Numbered from the stretch's first letter, positions 27,425 through 37,246 are shown. The stretch is DNA of 64,000 nucleotides from an uncultured Celeribacter sp. (GCF_963676475.1 NZ_OY781106.1:1364001-1428000); one strand, 5' to 3'. The notes: a model not told the origin generated them from the sequence alone. Translations and numbers: made by a program.

Positions 27425-28222
27425 TCAGCGTTGCGAGGCGGCGTAAAGCCCGACGGCTGCGGCGTTCGAGACGTTGAGCGAACCGAACCCGCGCGCGAAG
27501 GGGATTTTCACCAATCTGTCGACCGTCTCCTTGGTCTTTTGCCGCAAGCCCGGCCCCTCGGCGCCCATCACAAGCGCGACGGGACGATCCGACAAAGACG
27601 TCAGCGCCTCGTCGATGGTCTCGTCCGCCTCGCCATCGAGGCCCAGACAGGTGAAGCCCAGTTCCTGCAATTTCACGATGGTCTCCGACAGGTTGCGCAC
27701 CCGCAGATAAGGTTGGCGTTCCAGCGCGCCGGAGGCGGTTTTCGCCAAGGCGCCGGTCTCGGGCGCGGCATGACGCGCGGTCGCGATGACAGCCTCGGCC
27801 CCGAACACCTCGGCAGACCGCAAAATCGCGCCGACGTTATGCGGGTCGGTCACCTGATCGAGCAGCACGACCAAAGGCAGCCCCTCGCCTTTCGCCAGAC
27901 AGACCTCCTCGACCGAGCCCCAGCTCAGGGGTTTCACCTCCAAAAGCGCGCCCTGGTGCACAGAGGTCGGATCGACAGGAATGTCGAACTTGCGCGGATC
28001 GTGAAATTTGCGCGGGTCGATTTCTTCGGGCACGATCCCGCAGGCGGCAATCTCCGCCTCAAGTTTTGCCATCGCGTTTTTCGTCACCAAAAGCCGCAAT
28101 TTCTCTCGCGCCGGATTCGCCAGCGCATCGCGCACCGCGTGCAAACCAAACAGCCAGACGGTTTCCTGCGCAGACTTGCGCTTGGCTTGCTCTTTTTCGA
28201 CGACCCATTTGGGTTTTTTCAT
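27425..28222 (-). CDS. rlmB: SpoU-class RNA 2'-O-methyltransferase, probably RlmB
   Basis: 265 residues from the ATG at 28222 (MKKPKWVVEKEQ); the frame extends a further 40 non-conserved codons upstream. It has an N-terminal L30e-like substrate domain (WLFGLHAVRDALANP) and the three SpoU knot motifs: VTDPHNVGAILRSAEVFGAEAV, VMGAEGPGLRQ and LNVSNAAAVGLYA. RlmB methylates G2251 of 23S rRNA. It is divergent from the tRNA-Tyr gene; a terminator lies beyond its stop. Confidence 0.92.
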   Translation of the reverse strand: MKKPKWVVEKEQAKRKSAQETVWLFGLHAVRDALANPAREKLRLLVTKNAMAKLEAEIAACGIVPEEIDPRKFHDPRKFDIPVDPTSVHQGALLEVKPLSWGSVEEVCLAKGEGLPLVVLLDQVTDPHNVGAILRSAEVFGAEAVIATARHAAPETGALAKTASGALERQPYLRVRNLSETIVKLQELGFTCLGLDGEADETIDEALTSLSDRPVALVMGAEGPGLRQKTKETVDRLVKIPFARGFGSLNVSNAAAVGLYAASQR

Positions 28223-28377
28223 GGCTTTGGTGTCCCGCTTTTTGTGGCTGGCCCTTCTTGGCGCAGGCAATCTCCAAGAACAAGCAATTTTCCTGTTGAC
28301 GCCCCCCGCCCCCAAATGTATCCACCGCCCACACGAGAGCAAACGGTCGGTGAGAGATCACAGATCAGCGTGAAAGT

Positions 28378-28461
28378 GGGCGACGGGCTGCAAGGTGCGG
28401 CAGCGGACTGTAACTCCGCCGAGGAGACTCATGCCTGGTTCGATTCCAGGGTCGCCCACCA
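28378..28461 (+). tRNA. tRNA-Tyr(GUA)
   Basis: Acceptor GGGCGAC pairs with GTCGCCC, discriminator A and encoded CCA. D stem GCTG/CGGC, anticodon stem GCGGA/TCCGC with loop CTGTAAC (anticodon GTA), a 14-nt variable region with a GAG/CTC stem, and T arm CCTGG-TTCGATT-CCAGG. Position 8 reads G rather than the nearly invariant U, and the D loop is short for a bacterial tRNA-Tyr. Confidence 0.85.
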
Positions 28462-28694
28462 TCCACCTTTCATCAGAAAGGTGACAGAGTTTCATACGAT
28501 GTGAAAGAGCGGCAGTCGTTTTGCAGAAACGATGAGAGCTTGCGACGTTTGACCAACAGGTGACACATCACCACTTCTCCCCCTCCGGCAATTACAAATT
28601 TGCCGCTTTGGCGTTCGGTAACCGTTCGCCCTTTCCCCTCTTGCAACTCCTGTCCGATCCGCCACATTTGAGGCGATCATAAAAGGAGAGCGAC

Positions 28695-29423
28695 ATGGCC
28701 CTGCAACGCGTTGAGATCACCTATGGCGGCCCCGAGATTGGCGGGCCCTTCATCGGCGCGCTGCATTGGGACGATGCCCTCACAGGTCCCCGCCCCGGCA
28801 TCATTGTCGCGCCTGCGTTTCGCGGTCGGTCGGACTTCGAAGAAGCCCGCGCGCAGGAACTGGCCGCTTTGGGCTATGTCGGCTTCGCCATCGACTATTA
28901 CGGACAGGGCTGGACCACCACCGATCCCGCCGAGGCCCATGCAGCCAAAGACAAACTGGACGCGGACCGCGCCACGCTCGCCGCGCGCATGGTGGCCGCT
29001 CTTGAGGCATTGAAATCGCAGGATTTGGTGGACGCGGAACGCACCGCCGCCATCGGATATTGTTTTGGCGGCAAGGCGGTGCTCGATCTGGCGCGCGAGG
29101 GCGTCGAGATCGGTGGCGTCGCAAGTTTTCACGGCATTCTCGACCGGGCATCAAGCGCACCGGAGATGAAAATTGTCGCTGAGGTTCTGGTGATGCACGG
29201 CTGGGACGACCCGCTCGCGCGTCCCGACAGCGTGCTGGCCTTTGGTCAGGAAATGACGGAGCGCGGCGCGAAATGGCAGCTCCATGCCTATGGCAAAACC
29301 GGCCACGCCTTTACCAACCCCGCCGCCAAACCCGGCGCGCAGCCGGGCTTTGGGTTCGATGTCAAAGCCACTGCACGAAGCTGGCGCGCGCTGGTGGATT
29401 TTCTGGCCGAAGTGTTGCGCTAG
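28695..29423 (+). CDS. Dienelactone hydrolase family protein
   Basis: 242 residues, alpha/beta hydrolase fold. The nucleophile elbow is GYCFGGKAVLDL with Cys instead of Ser, as in dienelactone hydrolase; the acid is in HGWDDPLARPD and the His in KTGHAFTNP. The typical role is hydrolysis of lactones or esters in aromatic degradation, but many family members have unknown substrates and no such pathway genes are adjacent. A strong AAAGGAG ribosome-binding site precedes the ATG. Confidence 0.92.
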   Translation: MALQRVEITYGGPEIGGPFIGALHWDDALTGPRPGIIVAPAFRGRSDFEEARAQELAALGYVGFAIDYYGQGWTTTDPAEAHAAKDKLDADRATLAARMVAALEALKSQDLVDAERTAAIGYCFGGKAVLDLAREGVEIGGVASFHGILDRASSAPEMKIVAEVLVMHGWDDPLARPDSVLAFGQEMTERGAKWQLHAYGKTGHAFTNPAAKPGAQPGFGFDVKATARSWRALVDFLAEVLR

Positions 29424-29426
29424 CGC

Positions 29427-29852
29427 TCACTGAATCTCCACGGCCTTGCGCTCGTAATGCGCCTGTTCCGCCGTGCCGTCGTCAAAAGTGACGTTGAGAT
29501 CGACCGTCTCGATGCTCCCCGGCGGAAAACTGACGAGGATCGCGTCGAGGCTTTCGGCCTTCAGCGCATTGGGTTGCGCCGTATCGAGGTAGCAGGGTTC
29601 CATCACGAAAGGCACCATCTCGCCACCGTTCACGCCATAAAAAATCTCGCTCAGCCCACAGCGCCAGCTCAGGAGATTGGTGAAATACAACAGGTCCTGC
29701 CCGTCGTAATTGCGCACCGCGATCCATTGCGGCTTGGTCGCTTGCAGGATGGGTTTGACCTCTGCGGCGGTGGTGAAGTTTTGCGCCACGACGCCCGAAG
29801 CCGTGAAACAGAGCAGAGAGGCCAGAACTATGCGCAGGGGTCCGGATGCCAT
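29427..29852 (-). CDS. Exported protein of unknown function
   Basis: 141 residues from the ATG at 29852 (MASGPLRIVLASLLCF), with AAAGG about 8 bases upstream; the frame continues 27 codons further without support. It has a signal peptide cleaved around ASGVVAQ. The mature part contains two Cys (SWRCGLSEI and EPCYLD) that could form a disulfide, and is otherwise beta-rich. I do not recognise a named domain. It converges on the dienelactone hydrolase gene with 3 bases between the stops. Confidence 0.75.
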   Translation of the reverse strand: MASGPLRIVLASLLCFTASGVVAQNFTTAAEVKPILQATKPQWIAVRNYDGQDLLYFTNLLSWRCGLSEIFYGVNGGEMVPFVMEPCYLDTAQPNALKAESLDAILVSFPPGSIETVDLNVTFDDGTAEQAHYERKAVEIQ

Positions 29853-29973
29853 GGAAACAATCCTTTTAACTACAGGGGAATTAACGGCTTTTGATAAACG
29901 ATGATCCGTCCTATAGTCGGTCCGAACCACCATATGTTATGACCTCAGCCTCCCCCCATTATTCAGAGTTCTC

Positions 29974-30978
29974 ATGTCCAGTAAGCCTCAAAACCAAGCC
30001 CCGTTCAACATTGTCGTCATCGGACAGGACGGGCGGCTGATGTATGAGGCGCTGTTGTTCGCGGCTTCGCTGCGGGCAATGGACCCGGATTTCAAGGGCC
30101 GGCTGTTCATCGCCGAACCGCAACCGGGCGAAAAATGGCACAACGATCCGCGCATGAAGCAGGCCGATGTGCTGAGCGCCTTCAAACGGTTGGGCGCAGA
30201 AATTCTGCCCTTCGAGAACCGCCATTTCGGCCAGAGTTACCCCTACGGCAATAAAATCGAGGCCCTTCTGGCGCTGCCCGAGGGTGAGCCTTTCGTATTT
30301 TTCGACAGCGATACGCTGATCACCGGGCCTGTGTCTTCGGTGCCTTTCGATTTCACGCGCCCCTGTGCAAGCCAAAAGGTCGAGGGCACATGGCCGCAGA
30401 TCGAACTTTACGGACCGGGCTACACCGAGATTTGGAAATCGCTCTATGATCGCTTCGGATTGGAGTTCGAAAGCACGCTCGACCTCGATCAGCCGGACGA
30501 ATATTGGAAGCGCTATCTCTACTTCAACGCGGGCTTTTTCTTTTACGAATGCCCGCGCAAATTCGGTGAACGCTTCCTCGAATACGCCTTGGAAATTCGC
30601 GACAATCCGCCCGAGGCCGCAAGCCTTCAGGTCTTTGATCCCTGGCTCGACCAAGTGGCTTTGCCGCTGGTGATTCACTCTTTCGGCGGCGCGCGGCGGA
30701 CTATCCCCGAAGACACGCTCGATGGGAAAATCTCCTGTCATTACCGCACTTTCCCGCTGTTGTTCGCCCGCGAAAACGATCATGTGGTCGAGGTGCTGCG
30801 CGAAGTAGCAGCGCCCAATTGGATCAAGAAGGCGCTGAAGGAATATGAGCCGATCAAACGCCTCGTCTATCAGCCGAAGGGCGACAAAATCCGGGCGATG
30901 TTCGACCGTGATCACCTGCCTAGACGCGAAAAGATGATCCGCAATCAGATCAAGAAGGCCGGATTGTGGATGCGGTGA
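29974..30978 (+). CDS. GT-A-like putative glycosyltransferase
   Basis: 334 residues, soluble. The N-terminal half looks like a nucleotide-sugar-binding GT-A domain: NIVVIGQDGRLMYEALLFAA, then GNKIEALLALPE and the DxD-type metal motif FVFFDSDT at about residue 110. FNAGFFFYECPRKF further on fits the acceptor region. The C-terminal 60 residues are basic helices. No neighbouring polysaccharide genes help to assign a substrate, so the enzyme activity is inferred from fold-like motifs only. Confidence 0.65.
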   Translation: MSSKPQNQAPFNIVVIGQDGRLMYEALLFAASLRAMDPDFKGRLFIAEPQPGEKWHNDPRMKQADVLSAFKRLGAEILPFENRHFGQSYPYGNKIEALLALPEGEPFVFFDSDTLITGPVSSVPFDFTRPCASQKVEGTWPQIELYGPGYTEIWKSLYDRFGLEFESTLDLDQPDEYWKRYLYFNAGFFFYECPRKFGERFLEYALEIRDNPPEAASLQVFDPWLDQVALPLVIHSFGGARRTIPEDTLDGKISCHYRTFPLLFARENDHVVEVLREVAAPNWIKKALKEYEPIKRLVYQPKGDKIRAMFDRDHLPRREKMIRNQIKKAGLWMR

Positions 30979-31167
30979 CGCTCAGCCGCTCAGCATCTTC
31001 GTATCAGCCCGGGCGCCGCACCGCGCCCCTCTGACCCGGCAAGGTTTCGCCAGCGCGCGGAACATCTGGCCGCAGGGGCACGGGTTTCCCTTGGCCCGCT
31101 CCCAAAGCTGCGTTAGGGTGCCACGACATTCAGAATTCAGACCCAATAATCGAGCCAGCCTGCGGAA

Positions 31168-34113
31168 ATGAAACCGAATTTTGCCCTCAACCTGAGCCAT
31201 GACGGCATCGTTTTATTGCACCGCGCCTCAAGCGGCTGGCACCAGATGGGCAAGGTCGCGCTGGACGCGCCCGATATGGCCGCGGAACTGGCTGAGCTGC
31301 GCAAGCTCGCCACCTCTGTCTCGACCTCCGGGCTTGCCACCAAGCTGGTGATTCCGAACAGCCAAATCCTCTACCGCAGCCTTCCCGATCCGGGCGAAGC
31401 CACCCGAGATGCCGTGATCCGCGCCGCCCTCGATGGCGCGACGCCCTATGCTTTGGAGGATCTGCTCTGGGACAGCACGGTCACGAACGGCCAGATACAG
31501 GTCGCGGTGATTGCCCGCGAAACCCTTGAGGAGGCGGAGAGTTTTGCCACAGAGCATCGCTTCAACCCGATCTCTTTCGTCGCCCTGCCCGAGGCAGAGA
31601 CCTATGCGGGCGAACCGTTTTTCGGGCGCGCCAAAGCCGCCGACGCCCTGATTGGCGCGGGCACGCAAGTCGAGCCGGACGAGGCCCCGATCCACATCCT
31701 GTCCAAACGCAGCCTGCCGACGCCCCCGGTCGAGCCGGTGGTGGCTGAGCCGCTTGAAACGCCCGACACGCCACGTGGCGACATCTCTGTCGAGGAAACA
31801 CTCATCGAAGCGCCTACAGAGGTGCCCGCAGAAGTCCCTGAGGCAACCCCGCAGGCACGCCCTCTCGTGTTGGGGGGCGAGGATACGCCCCCGCAAGCCT
31901 CTCCTTCGGCCCCCCTGGATGCGGACACAGATGCTGCGCCCGTGACGGATGCACCGTCTGACCCGGGCGAGGAGGCCCCCGTTGAAGAAACGCCAGCCCC
32001 CTCCGGCTTTCAAAGCCGCCGCCTGACGGCCCCCGCGACATCTGCCGAGACACCTGACACCACAGCAGACAAGACGGAAGATTCGGTGGACACACCGCGT
32101 CTGTCCGCGCGCCCGGCGCGCTTCTCCGCTGTGGCCGAAGGCGAAGCCCCCGCGCATAAACCGCTTGGTCCCGCCACGCAGGTGTCTGACGGCGCTCCCC
32201 ATGAAGCGCCGAAACAGGCCCCGAAGCCTGTGTCGAAACCCGTGTCAAAATCCGGCCAAGAGCATCCGCATGTGGCCGTCACCTCCGGCGACCTGCCCGT
32301 CGAGGACCTTGATGAGGCGCCAAAACCCAAGGCATCCCGCCCCGGCAAATCAGACCCTCTGCCGGAACCGCCGCCCATGCCGGCAGCTCCCCTGGTGCCA
32401 GAGCCGCGACCGCTTGATGAATCTGGCAAAGATGAGAGCGGCAAAAAGGCTCCGAAAGTGGCCACCAGACAGGCGGCCAAGGGCGCGCTCAAATCGCTGT
32501 CGAGCCTTTCGACAGCGGCCAAGACGCACATGGAGAAAGTCAAAGAGAGTAAGACGACAAACAAAGCGCCAAGCGCCGTCGCCGATCAAACCCCGTCCGG
32601 TTCTGACGTTGCGCAAGACGTTGCTCAGGACATGACGCAGGACATGGTGCCGATGTCCGACCGGGCCGCAGGGCTCGACCGCGTGGAGAACACGCTCGAC
32701 GAAGCCGAGGCCCTGACCGTCTTTGGCGCCCGTCGCCGCAGCCGGACGGATCGCAGATCGCCGCGCCTGGGCCTGATCCTGACCGCAATTCTGGTGGTGG
32801 CGCTCTTGCTCATCGGGCTGATCGCCGGCCTGTTGCCCGAGAACGACGGGCTGCCGGAAACCACGCAACAGACCAGCGCGCTGGACCAGAACGACGCAGC
32901 TGTCGGGAGCACACCAGAGGACGCGGCCGGGACTGAGACCATGGTTCTTCCGACGGAGACGGCCCTCACCGAAGGCGCCGAGGCGATGCCCGATGAGGCC
33001 AGGCCCGAAGACGAGCCGGAGCTGACGCCCGAACTTTTGGAACAGGCTGCCCTGCCAGAGCCGCCGGGCCTGCAACACGAAGGACCAGAACCGGATTTTG
33101 AAGCGCTCAGCGCACAATATGCCGCGACGGGCATCTGGCCGCTGGCCCCCGAAAACGGCACGGGCGAGACCGGCGAAGACGATCTCAATGTGCTCTACAC
33201 CGCGTCCATCGACCCGCGAATCTCTTCTCAGGATGCGGGCGCCTTGCCCGATCCGACGCGCCATATCGGCGAACCCGCACCGCGCGCGGCCCTGCAACCG
33301 GCACCGCCGGGCACACGCTATGACTATGACGAAGACGGGTTCATTCGTGCAACCCCCGAGGGCACGGTGACGCCGGATGGCGCCGTCGTCTACGCCGGAC
33401 GCCCCGACATCACACCCAAACCCCGCCCCGGCAGCGCGGTGGAGGAGGCCGTCGAGGCGGCTCTGGCCCCGACGGCTGTCGATGAGAATGATCCCGTGCG
33501 GTTGGCACTTGCCGCCTTCCAGCCGAAACTTCGCCCCGAAAGCCTTGTCGAGAACACCGAAAAAGCCAATCTGGGCGGGATGACCCGCGCTGAATTGGGA
33601 GAGTTTTCTCCGAAACTGCGTCCGGCCTCAGCCCAGGAGTTGGCCGAAGAGGAAGCCCGCACCGAGACGCCAGACGAACAACCGCGCACGGCGCCGGTGG
33701 TCACGGTCTCGTTGATCCCCAAATCACGCCCGCAGGATTTCGAAAAGCTCGCAGCGGCTGCGCGTGCCGCCGAAGCCGCTGCTGCGGCCGCAGCCGAAGC
33801 GGGCACCACCCAGACGTCTGCCGCCACACAGGTCACGGCCCGTGTACCGGCGTCGCCCTTGCCACAATCCGATCCGGCCAATGTGGCCCGCGCCGCGACG
33901 GTCAAGAATGCGATCAACCTGCGTCGTCTGAACCTGATGGGGGTCTATGGCTCAAGCTCGGATCGCCGCGCCCTTGTGCGTCTGCCGTCGGGGCGGTTCG
34001 CGAAGGTGAAGATCGGCGATCGCCTGGACGGCGGACGGGTGCAATCCATCGGCTCCGACAATCTCACCTACGTCAAGAACGGTCGCTCGCATACGCTGGA
34101 AATTCAGGGCTAA
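31168..34113 (+). CDS. Large bitopic protein resembling a GspL/PilM-GspC/PilP fusion
   Basis: 981 residues. Residues 1-140 resemble the ASKHA-like cytoplasmic domain of PilM/GspL (FALNLSHDGIVLLHR, VIPNSQILYRSLP, ALDGATPYALEDLLWD). A long Pro/Glu/Ala-rich disordered stretch follows to about 530, one membrane helix (LGLILTAILVVALLLIGLIA, about 534-553), a second long low-complexity periplasmic part with PKPRPGS/PKLRP motifs, and a C-terminal small domain (about 916-981, LMGVYGSSSDRRALVRLPSG) like the homology region of GspC/PilP. This arrangement suggests a trans-envelope structural role. Function is inferred; no other type II or IV secretion genes are in the window. Confidence 0.7.
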   Translation: MKPNFALNLSHDGIVLLHRASSGWHQMGKVALDAPDMAAELAELRKLATSVSTSGLATKLVIPNSQILYRSLPDPGEATRDAVIRAALDGATPYALEDLLWDSTVTNGQIQVAVIARETLEEAESFATEHRFNPISFVALPEAETYAGEPFFGRAKAADALIGAGTQVEPDEAPIHILSKRSLPTPPVEPVVAEPLETPDTPRGDISVEETLIEAPTEVPAEVPEATPQARPLVLGGEDTPPQASPSAPLDADTDAAPVTDAPSDPGEEAPVEETPAPSGFQSRRLTAPATSAETPDTTADKTEDSVDTPRLSARPARFSAVAEGEAPAHKPLGPATQVSDGAPHEAPKQAPKPVSKPVSKSGQEHPHVAVTSGDLPVEDLDEAPKPKASRPGKSDPLPEPPPMPAAPLVPEPRPLDESGKDESGKKAPKVATRQAAKGALKSLSSLSTAAKTHMEKVKESKTTNKAPSAVADQTPSGSDVAQDVAQDMTQDMVPMSDRAAGLDRVENTLDEAEALTVFGARRRSRTDRRSPRLGLILTAILVVALLLIGLIAGLLPENDGLPETTQQTSALDQNDAAVGSTPEDAAGTETMVLPTETALTEGAEAMPDEARPEDEPELTPELLEQAALPEPPGLQHEGPEPDFEALSAQYAATGIWPLAPENGTGETGEDDLNVLYTASIDPRISSQDAGALPDPTRHIGEPAPRAALQPAPPGTRYDYDEDGFIRATPEGTVTPDGAVVYAGRPDITPKPRPGSAVEEAVEAALAPTAVDENDPVRLALAAFQPKLRPESLVENTEKANLGGMTRAELGEFSPKLRPASAQELAEEEARTETPDEQPRTAPVVTVSLIPKSRPQDFEKLAAAARAAEAAAAAAAEAGTTQTSAATQVTARVPASPLPQSDPANVARAATVKNAINLRRLNLMGVYGSSSDRRALVRLPSGRFAKVKIGDRLDGGRVQSIGSDNLTYVKNGRSHTLEIQG

Positions 34114-34313
34114 ACAGAGCACCGGCATGGTCGCTGGCTAGCTCGCTGATTTTTGGGCAAAACCTGCTCAAAATCACACAGGTCCCTTGTCGCCTCGCCT
34201 CGCTCTTGCGGCGGGGCTTTACCTCTCTGTAATGACGCGTGAATATAGATGTCACGTCTCCACCCTCGGGCCCGCCATCGAGGCGGCTCAATCACCTTAT
34301 AAGGACAGCGCCC

Positions 34314-36200
34314 ATGCAAGGCCTTCTGGCCCAAGCCGTTATCTACCTCGCCGCCATTGTCATCGCCGTGCCACTGGCGCGCAGGTTGGGGCTTGGCTCC
34401 GTGTTGGGCTATCTTTTGGCCGGGATGATCGTCGGGCCTATTTTGGGGTTGGTGCAGCATAATGAGAGCGAGGACTTACTGCATTACGCCGAGTTCGGCG
34501 TGGTGATGATGCTGTTTCTCATCGGGCTCGAATTGGACCCCCGCGGTCTTTGGGAGATGCGCAACAAGCTTTTGGGCATGGGCGGATTGCAGATCGTTTT
34601 GACCGGCGCCGCCATCATGGGCGCCGCGATCTGGGCGGGGCAAACTTGGCAGACGGGGCTGGCGCTTGGCATGATCCTGTCGCTGTCGTCGACGGCGGTC
34701 GTGTTGCAGACGCTGTCAGAGAAGAACCTGATGCACACCGGCGGCGGGCGCGCGGCGTTTTCCGTCTTGCTCACGCAGGACATCGCGGTGATCCCGATGC
34801 TGGCGCTCATGCCGCTTTTGGCCGTGGGCTCGGCCTTGTCGATCAACCCCGACGGCTCGATCAGCCGCGCGAGTGATCTGGAAAAAGCCGCCGCGCATAG
34901 CGCGACGCTGGTCGAGGGGCTGCCCGGCTGGGGCGTGACTTTGGTGACGCTGGGGGCCGTGGCGGCGATCATTCTGGCAGGCGTGTTCCTGACCCGCCCG
35001 CTGTTTCGTTACATCCACTCTGCCAACCTGCGCGAGATTTACACCGCTGTCGCTTTGTTGATCGTGATCGGCATTGCCTGGCTGATGACCGCCGTGGGCC
35101 TGTCGCCGGCTTTGGGCACCTTCCTCGCCGGTGTGGTCTTGGCGAACTCCGAGTTTCGCCACGAGTTGGAAAGCTCCATCGAGCCCTTCAAGGGGCTGTT
35201 GTTGGGGCTGTTTTTCATCGCCGTGGGGGCGGGCATCAATTTCACCGTGCTGTTCCACGATCCGGTCACAATCATAGGTCTGACCTTTGCCCTGATGATC
35301 ACCAAGGGGCTGATCCTCTATGTGATCGGACGGATTTTCAAACTGCGCCAACGGGGACAATGGCTCTTTACCCTGTCGCTGGCCCAGGCCGGGGAATTTG
35401 GCATGGTGCTGACAACCTTTTCGCTGCAACAGGGCGTGCTGTCGTCTTTCATGGGCGAGCGGGTTTTGTTGGTTATCGCTTTGTCGCTCTTGTTCACACC
35501 GCTGTTCTTCATGCTGCAGGACTATCTGCGCATGAGGCTTGCCGACCGGGCCGAGGACACCCCGGCCGATGAGATCGACGATCAGCAAAAGATCATCATC
35601 GCGGGGATCGGACGATTTGGGCAGGTGGTGAACCGGCTGGTGCAGGCCTCTGGTTTCCAGACCACCGTGCTGGATCACGACCTGAAAACCATTCAGCTGA
35701 TGCGCAAATTCGGCTTTAAGGGATTCTTTGGCGACCCGACCCGCCCCGAGTTGTTGCATGCGGCAGGCATCGACACGGCGCGTATTCTGGTGATCACGTT
35801 GGACGACCCGAAAGCCGCCACGCATCTGGTGGAATATGCCCGCAAGCTACGCCCCGATCTGTTCATCATCGTGCGCGCCCGCGACCGCATTCATGTCTAT
35901 GAGCTTTATAAGGCGGGCGCCGATAAGATCGTGCGCGAGATGTTCGACAGCTCGCTGCGCGCGGGCCGCTATGTGTTGGAAGAAATGGGCTTTTCCGAAT
36001 ATGACGCCGCCGTCACGGAAAAGGCCTATTACCAACACGACCGCGAAGCGATGCGAGCTTTGGCCGAGCTTTGGGACCCGAGCAAACCGGTGTCGGAAAA
36101 TGCCGCCTATGTCGCCCGCTCTCAGGCGCTCGACAAGGAATTCGAGGCGGCTTTGGTCACGGAATTGGAACGCAAACGCGAGAAAGGCGATGCGGCCTGA
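34314..36200 (+). CDS. CPA2 family cation:proton antiporter, KefB/KefC type
   Basis: 628 residues from the ATG at 34314, preceded by AAGGA; the frame extends to a GTG at 34239. About 12-13 membrane helices (residues 5-390) with GLELDPRGLWEMRNKLLG and the AxGLSPALGTFLAGV region are followed by a TrkA-N NAD-binding domain (IIAGIGRFGQVVNRLVQASG) and a helical tail. KefB/C proteins release K+ in exchange for H+ under electrophile stress, gated by glutathione adducts. Whether this one is glutathione-gated cannot be told from sequence. Confidence 0.92.
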   Translation: MQGLLAQAVIYLAAIVIAVPLARRLGLGSVLGYLLAGMIVGPILGLVQHNESEDLLHYAEFGVVMMLFLIGLELDPRGLWEMRNKLLGMGGLQIVLTGAAIMGAAIWAGQTWQTGLALGMILSLSSTAVVLQTLSEKNLMHTGGGRAAFSVLLTQDIAVIPMLALMPLLAVGSALSINPDGSISRASDLEKAAAHSATLVEGLPGWGVTLVTLGAVAAIILAGVFLTRPLFRYIHSANLREIYTAVALLIVIGIAWLMTAVGLSPALGTFLAGVVLANSEFRHELESSIEPFKGLLLGLFFIAVGAGINFTVLFHDPVTIIGLTFALMITKGLILYVIGRIFKLRQRGQWLFTLSLAQAGEFGMVLTTFSLQQGVLSSFMGERVLLVIALSLLFTPLFFMLQDYLRMRLADRAEDTPADEIDDQQKIIIAGIGRFGQVVNRLVQASGFQTTVLDHDLKTIQLMRKFGFKGFFGDPTRPELLHAAGIDTARILVITLDDPKAATHLVEYARKLRPDLFIIVRARDRIHVYELYKAGADKIVREMFDSSLRAGRYVLEEMGFSEYDAAVTEKAYYQHDREAMRALAELWDPSKPVSENAAYVARSQALDKEFEAALVTELERKREKGDAA

Positions 36201-36229
36201 ACAACATCGCCCCTCGTATCTCTGTCCGC

Positions 36230-37246
36230 TTACTTGTCCGACACACCGGCTTCGGCGAAGGTCGCCATGCCCGACAGGCATTCGACCGCCCCCTTCACGA
36301 GCGGAATCACAAGCCCCGCGCCGGAGCCCTCGCCCAGACGCAGGCCCATCGAGACCAGAGGCTCCTTGCCCAAAGCGCTGAGCACCGCCGGATGTGCGGC
36401 CTCGTCCGACACATGGCCTGCGATGCAGTGATCCAAAGCGCCCGGCACGGTGCGTTCAAGCGTCGCCGCCGCCGCGCAACAGATGAAACCATCGAGCACC
36501 ACGGGGATGCGCAGGTGCCGCGCGCGGGCAATCGCACCGGCCATCGCCGCCACTTCGCGTCCGCCCAAGGCGGCCAAAATCGCCAGCGGGGATTTCCCGC
36601 CATGAAGGGCAACACCGGCGGCGCAGACCTCTTCCTTGATCTTCAGGCCTGCATCATCGACGCCCGTGCCGCGCCCGACCCAATCGGCCGCATCACCGCC
36701 GAACAAAGCGTTGGCAATGGCCGCCGCAGAGGTGGTGTTGCCGATGCCCATTTCGCCGACGACAAGCAAGTCCGACTGCGGGTTCACTGCGTTCCAGCCG
36801 ATCAAAAGCGCCTCGACACAATCCTCCTCGGACATCGCAACGGTTTCGGTGAAGTCATTGGTCGGGCGGTCCAAAGCGATCGGATGCACCGACATCGATG
36901 CGCCTGCGTTGCGCGCCAATTGGTTGATCGCCGCCCCGCCGTGTTGGAAATTCGCCACCATTTGAACGGTCACCTCCACGGGGAAGGCCGACACCCCGCG
37001 CGCCGTCACGCCATGATTGCCGGCAAAGATCGCGACCTGCGGCTGGCTGATCTTGGGCTGCCCCTCACCGCGCCAACTGGCGTACCAGATGCCGATCTCT
37101 TCGAGCCGCCCCAAGGACCCCGCAGGTTTCGTGAGCTGCGCATTGCGCGCCTCTGCCGCTTCTTTTGCCGCCAAATCCGGGCCGGGGGCCTGTTTCAGCA
37201 GATGTTCAAAGCCAGCGAGATCGGAAAAAGCACCGGTGAAAACCAT
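36230..37246 (-). CDS. cobT: Nicotinate-nucleotide--dimethylbenzimidazole phosphoribosyltransferase
   Basis: 338 residues from the ATG at 37246, chosen because GAGGA lies just upstream; an ATG four codons earlier is the alternative. CobT motifs are present: KPAGSLGRLEEIG, FAGNHGVTARGVSAFP, GEMGIGNTTSAAAI and the C-terminal RLGEGSGAGL with the catalytic Glu. It makes alpha-ribazole phosphate for the lower ligand of cobalamin. Divergent cobS is 72 bases away, so the two share a control region; no cobalamin riboswitch fits in that gap. Confidence 0.96.
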   Translation of the reverse strand: MVFTGAFSDLAGFEHLLKQAPGPDLAAKEAAEARNAQLTKPAGSLGRLEEIGIWYASWRGEGQPKISQPQVAIFAGNHGVTARGVSAFPVEVTVQMVANFQHGGAAINQLARNAGASMSVHPIALDRPTNDFTETVAMSEEDCVEALLIGWNAVNPQSDLLVVGEMGIGNTTSAAAIANALFGGDAADWVGRGTGVDDAGLKIKEEVCAAGVALHGGKSPLAILAALGGREVAAMAGAIARARHLRIPVVLDGFICCAAAATLERTVPGALDHCIAGHVSDEAAHPAVLSALGKEPLVSMGLRLGEGSGAGLVIPLVKGAVECLSGMATFAEAGVSDK

